From assembly GCA_036491015.1 (NCBI GenBank), contig DASXCV010000027.1:1-11972 (forward strand): a stretch of DNA of 11,972 nt, given 5' to 3'. Made by a program: the position numbers and the translations under genes. The notes below the pieces were generated by a model. The model saw only the letters and a program-made list of their open reading frames with translations. It was not told the origin of the DNA and ran no database searches. Position 1 is the first letter of the stretch, and every line of letters begins with the position of its first letter. Origin of the DNA: JAICJR01 sp036491015 (lineage in GTDB: Bacteria > Actinomycetota > Thermoleophilia > Solirubrobacterales > Thermoleophilaceae). This document shows, piece by piece, positions 5,663 to 10,432 of this stretch.

Positions 5663-6706
5663 ATGAGTCGCGCTCCCGCGCCGACCGCGCCGGCGGAAGC
5701 AAACGGCGCCGGTCCCGAGCAGAGCCCTGGCGTACGCCAGTACACGCCCTTGTTCAAGCGCGTCGCCGCGCTCAACGCGGCGGTGGTGGTGGGCGCGTGC
5801 GTGGTCACGATCCTGGTGCTCTCCCCAGGCAAGTTCCACTCCTTCGCGGCGAGCGAGGCGATCGTGCTCGCGGCGTCACTGATGCTCGTGGTGGTGATCA
5901 ACCTGCTGCTGCTCCGGCGCGCGCTCGGCCCGCTCGAGGCGCTCACCGCGCTGGCGCGCAGGGTGGACCTGACACGGCCCGGGCAGCGCGTGCCGGTGGG
6001 TCGCTACCAGTCCGAGGTGAGCGAGCTCGCGACCACCTTCAACGAGATGCTCGAGCGCCTCGAGAAGGAGCGCCGCGACGCCACTCGGCGCGTGCTCGCC
6101 GCCCAGGAGGGCGAGCGCCTGCGGATCGCGCAGGAGCTGCACGACGAGGTGGGGCAGACGCTCACGGCGGTGCTGCTTCAGCTCGGGCGCAGCGCGCGGC
6201 GCGCGGACCCCAAGCTCGAGTCCGAGCTGCTGGAGACGCAGGAGACGGCACGGGCGTCGCTCGAGGACGTGCGCCGCATCTCGCGCGAGCTGCGTCCCGA
6301 GGCGCTGGATGACCTCGGCCTCGTGAGCGCGATCGTCGCGCTCACCGAGCGCTTCTCCCAGGGCGCCGGACTGAACGTGCGGCGCGTGCTCGACCGCGAG
6401 CTGCCGCCGCTCACCGAGGAGGCGGAGCTCGTGATCTACCGGGTGGCCCAGGAGGCGCTCACGAACGTGGCGCGCCACGCCGGCACCGACAAGGCCGAGC
6501 TGAGCCTGACGAGCTCGAACGGGCGGCTGATCCTGCGCGTGGCAGACGACGGCCGTGGCTTCGACCCGAGCCGCGCGGAGGGCGGCGGCCTGCGCGGGAT
6601 GCGCGAGCGGGCGGTGCTCGTGGGCGCGCAGCTCGCGGTGTCGCGGAGCCCGCGCGGCGGCGCCGAGGTGCGCCTGAGCGTGCCGGTGGCGGAGGAGCGC
6701 GAGTGA
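5663..6706 (+). CDS. Sensor histidine kinase, NarL/HisKA_3 type
   Basis: A 347-aa membrane kinase. A short cytoplasmic N-terminus is followed by two transmembrane helices (about 34-54 and 63-84) with only ~8 residues between them, so there is almost no extracytoplasmic sensor. A HAMP-like linker (about 85-137) follows. The HisKA_3 dimerisation domain has the phospho-acceptor His160 in RIAQELHDEVGQ. The ATPase domain shows the N box with Asn268 (EALTNVARHA), the G1 box DDGRGF (295-300) and the G2 box GGGLRGMRER (307-316). All catalytic elements are present. The stimulus is probably sensed in or at the membrane, or through a partner. The gene overlaps the next response regulator by 4 bp (GTGA), marking that as the cognate partner. 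The two atypical regulators upstream are possible extra targets. Confidence 0.88.
   Translation: MSRAPAPTAPAEANGAGPEQSPGVRQYTPLFKRVAALNAAVVVGACVVTILVLSPGKFHSFAASEAIVLAASLMLVVVINLLLLRRALGPLEALTALARRVDLTRPGQRVPVGRYQSEVSELATTFNEMLERLEKERRDATRRVLAAQEGERLRIAQELHDEVGQTLTAVLLQLGRSARRADPKLESELLETQETARASLEDVRRISRELRPEALDDLGLVSAIVALTERFSQGAGLNVRRVLDRELPPLTEEAELVIYRVAQEALTNVARHAGTDKAELSLTSSNGRLILRVADDGRGFDPSRAEGGGLRGMRERAVLVGAQLAVSRSPRGGAEVRLSVPVAEERE
6691..6697 (+). promoter_or_regulatory. Shine-Dalgarno (GGAGGAG) of the NarL-type regulator
   Basis: A near-perfect anti-SD match 5 nt before the GTG at 6703, located inside the last codons of the kinase gene. It fixes the GTG start and would let the regulator be translated strongly even without coupling. 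Confidence 0.6.
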
Positions 6707-7356
6707 CTCCGCTGAAGACGCGCATCCTGCTGGCCGACGACCACGCCGTGGTGCGCCGGGGACTGCGGCTCGTGCTCGAGTCGGAGCCCGACCTCGAGGT
6801 GGTGGCCGAGGTGGGCGACGGGGCCGAGGCGCTCGAGCGCGCGCTCGACGAGGACGTGGACCTGGCGATCCTCGACGTGACGATGCCGCGCATGACCGGG
6901 CTCCACGCCGCCTCCGAGCTCCATCGCCGCCGGCCCGAACTGCGGGTGCTCATCCTCTCGATGCACGACAACGAGCAGTACCTGTTCGAGGCGCTCAAGG
7001 CGGGCGCCTCCGGCTACGTGCTCAAGTCGGTGGCCGACCGCGATCTCGTGGAGGCCTGCCGCGCGACCATGCGCGGCGAGCCGTTCCTATACCCCGGCGC
7101 GATCAACGCCCTGATCAAGGACTTCCTGGCGCGCGCGCGCGCCGGGGAGGACGTGAGCGATCCGCTCAGCCCGCGCGAGACGGAGATCGTCAAGCTGATC
7201 GCCGAGGGGCACACCGGCCGGGAGATCGCCGAGGCGCTCGTGATCAGCGAGAAGACGGTCGAGCGCCACCGGTCGAACATCCTCGAGAAGCTGGGGATGC
7301 GCGACCGGGTGGAGCTGACGCGCTACGCGATCCGGCGCGGGCTGATCGAGCCCTAG
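6703..7356 (+). CDS. NarL/FixJ-family response regulator (REC + LuxR HTH)
   Basis: A 217-aa transcription factor. The REC domain (1-122) has Asp12-Asp13, phospho-acceptor Asp58 in AILDVTMP, Ser86 and Lys108. The LuxR-type HTH (about 155-210) is canonical: LSPRETEIVKLIAEG, then REIAEALVISEKTVERHRSNILEKLG. Length and domain order are standard for the family. The GTG start overlaps the kinase stop (GTGA) and is backed by GGAGGAG. It is therefore expected to be phosphorylated by the adjacent kinase and to bind DNA as a dimer. Targets are unknown; the c-di-GMP gene that starts 65 bp downstream and the operon itself are natural candidates. Nearly every codon ends in G or C, unlike the first regulator of the cluster. 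Confidence 0.9.
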   Translation: MTPLKTRILLADDHAVVRRGLRLVLESEPDLEVVAEVGDGAEALERALDEDVDLAILDVTMPRMTGLHAASELHRRRPELRVLILSMHDNEQYLFEALKAGASGYVLKSVADRDLVEACRATMRGEPFLYPGAINALIKDFLARARAGEDVSDPLSPRETEIVKLIAEGHTGREIAEALVISEKTVERHRSNILEKLGMRDRVELTRYAIRRGLIEP

Positions 7357-7357
7357 A

Positions 7358-7382
7358 ACTTGGGCGGCATCGCCGTTCAAGT
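7358..7382 (+). terminator. Possible terminator or regulatory hairpin after the regulator gene
   Basis: ACTTG-GGCG (7358-7366) pairs with CGCC-(gtt)-CAAGT (7371-7382), a 9-bp stem with a 3-nt bulge and a 4-nt loop, starting 1 nt after the stop codon. No T-tract follows. In a high-GC organism it could still slow or stop RNA polymerase, or it could be a regulatory stem in the leader of the next gene. Confidence 0.3.
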
Positions 7383-7383
7383 G

Positions 7384-7461
7384 ACAGTCGGCACAGTCGA
7401 TCAACCGGAGCGGTGCAGGAAATGCTCGCGAAGGCCCACAGCTTGAGGGTGACTGTCAGTC
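7384..7461 (+). repeat. ACAGTC half-site cluster around the start of the c-di-GMP gene
   Basis: ACAGTCG occurs at 7384-7390 and again at 7393-7399, a 9-bp period. The inverted form GACTGT lies at 7451-7456 within the palindrome GACTG-T-CAGTC (7451-7461), just inside the coding region. The arrangement could be an operator for a dimeric regulator such as the NarL-type protein upstream. Chance is not excluded, because the units are short. Confidence 0.25.
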
Positions 7462-9050
7462 GTGCGCTGCCGCGCGGTGGCACGCTGCCCGCCGAGGATT
7501 GGAACAGGCGGCACGCGGTGATCGTCGCCGCCACCTGGGCATGCGTGCCGGTGCTGCTCGCCTACAGCCTGGCCGAGGGTTATCCCGCCTGGCACACCGG
7601 CGCGCACCTGGTGTCGATCATCCCGCTCGCCGCGATGGCCACCATGCGCCGCTTCGGCCGCAAGATCCGCACCGCCGCCGTGGCGCTCGCGATGCTCACC
7701 TGCTGCGCGCTCCTGATCCACATGTCGGGCGGGCTGATCGAGATGCACTTCACCTTCTTCGTCGTGGTGGTGGTGCTCACGATCTACGAGGACTGGACCG
7801 TATTCCTGCTCGCGATCGCCTTCGTGCTGATCCACCACGGCGTGATGGGCACGCTCGAGCCGCACGACGTCTACAACCGCCCGGATGCCTGGCAGCACCC
7901 GTGGAAGTGGGCCTTCATCCACTCCGCATTCGTGGCGCTGGCGGGCGCCGCCGGGGTGATCGCCTGGCGGCTCAACGAGGACGTGCGCGTGCGCATGCAG
8001 GTGGCGCAGCGGGAGCTCGAGGTGATGTCGCTCACTGACCCGCTCACCGGCCTGCCCAACCGCCGCAGCTTGCTCGCCGACCTTGCGGCGGCGCTCGACG
8101 AGGAGCGGCCGGCGCTGCTCGTGCTCTTCGACCTGAACGGCTTCAAGCACTACAACGACTCCTACGGCCACATCGTGGGCGACTCCCTGCTCGAGCGCTT
8201 GGGCGGCCAGCTGCGCAAGGCCGTCGAGCCGACGGCAAAGGCCTACCGGCTCGGGGGCGACGAGTTCTGCGTGATCGCGCCCGATCCCGGCGCCGCGCGG
8301 CTCGACTTCGAGCTGACGGTGGCGGCGGCCCTGTCCGAGGTGGGCGACGCCTTCACCGTCACGAGCTCTTACGGGTCCGTGCTGCTGCCGGAGGAGGGGC
8401 ACTCGCCCACCGACGCGCTGCGGCTCGCCGACCAGCGCATGTACGCGGAGAAGAACAGCCGCCGCATCTCGGCCCGCAGCCAGAGCCGCGACGTGCTCGT
8501 GCAGGTGCTCACCGAGCGGGTGCCGGAGCTCGGCGCGCACGGCGACGACGTGGCGCGCTTGGCGCTCGCCGTGGGCCGGCGCATGGGGCTCGGCGACGAG
8601 CAGCTCGAGCAGCTCCAGCACGCGGCGCAGCTCCACGACGTGGGGAAGATCGCGATCCCGGACGCGATCATCGGCAAGCCCGCTGCGCTCGACGACCGCG
8701 AGTGGGAGTTCATGCGCCAGCACACGGTGATCGGGCAGCGGATCATCTCCGCCGCGCCCGCGCTCGGCAGCGTGGGCGAGTTCGTCCGCGCGAGCCACGA
8801 GCGCTGGGACGGCACGGGCTATCCGGACGGCCTGCGCGGCGAGGAGATCCCGCTGCCGGCCCGCATCGTCGCGGTCTGCGACGCGTATGACGCGATGGTC
8901 ACGCAGCGTCCGTACGGCAGTGTGATGCCGGTGAACGACGCACTGTTCGAGCTCGAGCGCTGCGCCGGGACCCAGTTCGATCCGCGGGTGGTGGGCGCGT
9001 TCTGCATCGCCGTCCGCGACCTCGAGCGCGCTTCCGCCGGCGCTTCCTGA
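7422..9050 (+). CDS. Membrane GGDEF/HD-GYP protein (c-di-GMP synthase and phosphodiesterase)
   Basis: A 542-aa predicted inner-membrane enzyme for cyclic di-GMP. Residues ~30-182 hold five or six hydrophobic helices rich in His: 58, 62, 100, 109, 138, 139, 148, 159 and 167. The GGDEF domain (about 205-345) has DPLTGLPNRR, FDLNGFKHYND and an intact GGDEF (278-282), but no RxxD inhibitory site before it. The HD-GYP domain (about 360-530) has HDVGK (405-409), a HE-x2-DGTGYP motif (459-468), RIVAVCDAYDAM and RPYG. The first His of the usual HHE is Ser458. Both activities therefore look possible, which is not common. Start choice: the ATG at 7422 has GGAG 11 nt away. The in-frame GTG at 7413 has GGAG only 2 nt away, which is too close, but it remains an alternative adding 3 residues. 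The gene lies downstream of the two-component genes in the same direction. Confidence 0.85.
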   Translation: MLAKAHSLRVTVSRALPRGGTLPAEDWNRRHAVIVAATWACVPVLLAYSLAEGYPAWHTGAHLVSIIPLAAMATMRRFGRKIRTAAVALAMLTCCALLIHMSGGLIEMHFTFFVVVVVLTIYEDWTVFLLAIAFVLIHHGVMGTLEPHDVYNRPDAWQHPWKWAFIHSAFVALAGAAGVIAWRLNEDVRVRMQVAQRELEVMSLTDPLTGLPNRRSLLADLAAALDEERPALLVLFDLNGFKHYNDSYGHIVGDSLLERLGGQLRKAVEPTAKAYRLGGDEFCVIAPDPGAARLDFELTVAAALSEVGDAFTVTSSYGSVLLPEEGHSPTDALRLADQRMYAEKNSRRISARSQSRDVLVQVLTERVPELGAHGDDVARLALAVGRRMGLGDEQLEQLQHAAQLHDVGKIAIPDAIIGKPAALDDREWEFMRQHTVIGQRIISAAPALGSVGEFVRASHERWDGTGYPDGLRGEEIPLPARIVAVCDAYDAMVTQRPYGSVMPVNDALFELERCAGTQFDPRVVGAFCIAVRDLERASAGAS

Positions 9051-9054
9051 CCCG

Positions 9055-9330
9055 CTACTCGGGCTCGGGCTCTTCCTCGCCCGGCCAGGAGCCGGTGACC
9101 TTGTGGAAGCTGCGCCGGCTGCCGTGATCGGCGAGCCCGCGGACAGCCCTGAAGATCGCGCCCTCGAGCGCGAGCGCGGCGAGCATCTTCGCCACCGAGA
9201 TCTCGCGGTGCTTGGCTTCGGGCGGCTCCTCGTGGTCGATCACGCTCCAGACCTGCTCGAAGATCTTCTTCGAGACGAATCCGGCGATCACACCGCCCAG
9301 GATGCTGAAGGGAAGGAAAAGCAGCTTCAT
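9055..9330 (-). CDS. DUF4235 family small membrane protein
   Basis: A 91-aa protein. It has one clear N-terminal hydrophobic segment (about 3-24, with GGVIAGFVSKKIF). A conserved-looking stretch follows (WSVIDHEEPPEA near 28-39, then ISVAKMLAALALEGAIFRAVRGLADHG), and the tail is acidic and ends EEEPEPE. This matches the actinobacterial DUF4235 family, whose function is unknown to me. The second stretch may be a second membrane helix (about 47-62). The ATG has no Shine-Dalgarno. A TACCCT -10-like element 8 nt upstream suggests leaderless or near-leaderless expression. Its stop lies 4 bp from the stop of the c-di-GMP gene (convergent), leaving no room for a terminator. Confidence 0.75.
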   Translation of the reverse strand: MKLLFLPFSILGGVIAGFVSKKIFEQVWSVIDHEEPPEAKHREISVAKMLAALALEGAIFRAVRGLADHGSRRSFHKVTGSWPGEEEPEPE

Positions 9331-9338
9331 CGCGGCCG

Positions 9339-9344
9339 AGGGTA
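9339..9344 (-). promoter_or_regulatory. -10-like element (TACCCT) of the DUF4235 gene
   Basis: On the minus strand TACCCT is followed by 8 nt and the ATG (9330). The spacing is within the range for a transcription start at or next to the start codon. No good -35 is seen. Confidence 0.3.
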
Positions 9345-9393
9345 GCGCAGCCCAGAGCCCCGGCGCGGGACCGGAGTTCTGGGGTGCTACTGA

Positions 9394-9474
9394 GGGAGGG
9401 GGAGAAACGTAATCGCTGCGCGGCGGCGATAGGCCGACGAGGAACGATTACCGGACGCACACTACGAGGCTCCC
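9394..9474. repeat. Nested inverted repeats, possible structured RNA or operator
   Basis: GTAATCG (9409-9415) is repeated in inverse as CGATTAC (9445-9451). Inside lies CGGC-gatag-GCCG (9424-9436), with exactly 8 nt on each side between the two stems. Outside, GGGAG (9394-9398) can pair with CTCCC (9470-9474). The symmetry is notable, but the function is unknown. It could act as RNA on either strand or as paired protein sites on DNA. Confidence 0.35.
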
Positions 9475-9487
9475 GTCGATGAGTCCA

Positions 9488-9531
9488 ATGCATCTTTTAT
9501 ACTTAATCCATGCGCCTAAGGCATGAGAAGG
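9488..9531 (+). promoter_or_regulatory. LysR gene promoter, operator-like palindromes and Shine-Dalgarno
   Basis: An AT-rich island in otherwise GC-rich DNA. The palindrome ATGCAT is at 9488-9493 and a -10-like TATACT at 9498-9503. CATGCGCCTAAGGCATG (9509-9525) holds the inverted repeat GCC-TAA-GGC. GAGAAGG (9525-9531) lies 4 nt before the ATG at 9536. LysR regulators usually bind near their own divergent promoter, so autoregulation here is likely by analogy. No strong -35 is seen. Confidence 0.45.
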
Positions 9532-9535
9532 CCGA

Positions 9536-10432
9536 ATGACAATCGACGAGCTGCGCTGGTTCGTGGCGGTGGCGGAGCGCGGGCGCGTGACCCAGGCGGC
9601 CGAGGAGCTCCACATCAGCCAGCCTGCGCTCTCGCGGGCGCTCGCCCGGATGCAGGCGGAGCTGGGCGTGAGCCTGTTCGACCGCAGCGGCCGCACCCTG
9701 CGCCTCAACCGCTACGGCGAGCTCTACCTCGAGCACGCCAGGCGAACGCTCGCGGAGTTCGACGCGGGCGGGCGCGCGCTCGAGGAGCTGGCCGGGGGCG
9801 AGCAGGGGCTCGTGTCGCTCGGCTTCGCGCCCACTCTCAGCACATGGCTTGTGCCCGCGCTCGTGTCCGCCTTCCGGGACGAGCACCCCGGACCGCGCTT
9901 CCAGCTTCACCAGGACACGGTGCGCCAGCTCGTGGACCTGCTGCACGAGGGCGGTCTCGACCTGCTCATCACCCCGCGGCCGGGCGACCCCGGCCTCGGC
10001 TGGCGCGCGCTCGGCAGCGAGCGCCTGCAGCTTGCGGTGCCGGCCGGGCACCGGCTGGCCGGGCGACGCCGCGTGCGCCTCGCGGAGGCGGCGAACGAGC
10101 GCTTCGTGATGCTCAAGCACGCGTTCGACTTCCGCGACCTGGTGGAGGACCTCTGCCGCCGCGCCGGCTTCGAGCCCGAGAGCGGCTTCGAGGCCGAGGA
10201 CGTGGCCAGCGCCCGCGCGCTCGTGGGGGCGGGGCTGGGCGTGGCGGTGGTGCCGCCGCTCCACATCACCGGCACCGAGCTCGCGCGCGACGCCCGTCAT
10301 CTGGAGCTGAGCGACCCCACCGCCGTGCGCAGCATCGGGATCGTGTGGGACAAGCGGCGCTACCGCTCGCCCGTCACCGAGCTGTTCCGCGAGTTCGTCG
10401 TCGCGAACGGCCGCTTCGTGTCTACGAGCTGA
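9536..10432 (+). CDS. LysR-family transcriptional regulator
   Basis: A 298-aa DNA-binding regulator of standard LTTR length. The N-terminal winged HTH (about 1-60) has VTQAAEELHISQPALSRAL, then LGVSLFDR and LNRYGE, the classic LysR signature. A linker helix follows, then a periplasmic-binding-protein-like effector domain (about 90-290), with GFAPTLSTWLVPAL at its start and ARALVGAGLGVAVVPP (226-241) near the end. The start is supported by GAGAAGG 4 nt upstream. The neighbour in divergent orientation is the DUF4235 gene, so that gene, or the LysR gene itself, is the most obvious target. Its effector and regulon cannot be read from the sequence. It overlaps the convergent glycosyltransferase gene by 11 bp at the 3' ends. 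Confidence 0.9.
   Translation: MTIDELRWFVAVAERGRVTQAAEELHISQPALSRALARMQAELGVSLFDRSGRTLRLNRYGELYLEHARRTLAEFDAGGRALEELAGGEQGLVSLGFAPTLSTWLVPALVSAFRDEHPGPRFQLHQDTVRQLVDLLHEGGLDLLITPRPGDPGLGWRALGSERLQLAVPAGHRLAGRRRVRLAEAANERFVMLKHAFDFRDLVEDLCRRAGFEPESGFEAEDVASARALVGAGLGVAVVPPLHITGTELARDARHLELSDPTAVRSIGIVWDKRRYRSPVTELFREFVVANGRFVSTS

Larger units (their letters stand above)
9331..9535. other. Intergenic region between DUF4235 (-) and LysR (+) genes
   Basis: This 205-bp divergent spacer is the longest non-coding stretch in the window. From left to right it holds the DUF4235 -10 element, a purine-rich run (9391-9407), a nested inverted repeat (9394-9474), and an AT-rich island with a TATACT box and palindromes just before the LysR gene. 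I see no coding potential and no riboswitch class I recognise. Confidence 0.5.

Noticed and set aside
7357..7421. c-di-GMP riboswitch before the c-di-GMP gene
   Set aside because: The leader is only ~60 nt and shows none of the conserved GEMM blocks I know; a simple hairpin is all that is visible.
7401..8798. 465-codon minus-strand open frame opposite the GGDEF/HD-GYP gene
   Set aside because: It lies opposite a gene with all catalytic motifs. The translation is His/Arg/Glu-rich with no recognisable domain.
9448..9708. Short minus-strand frame across the LysR promoter
   Set aside because: It runs antisense through the LysR HTH codons and shows no family resemblance or ribosome-binding site.
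10422..10432. 11-bp overlap of LysR and glycosyltransferase 3' ends as a regulatory feature
   Set aside because: Short convergent overlaps are common in compact high-GC genomes; there is no extra structure here.
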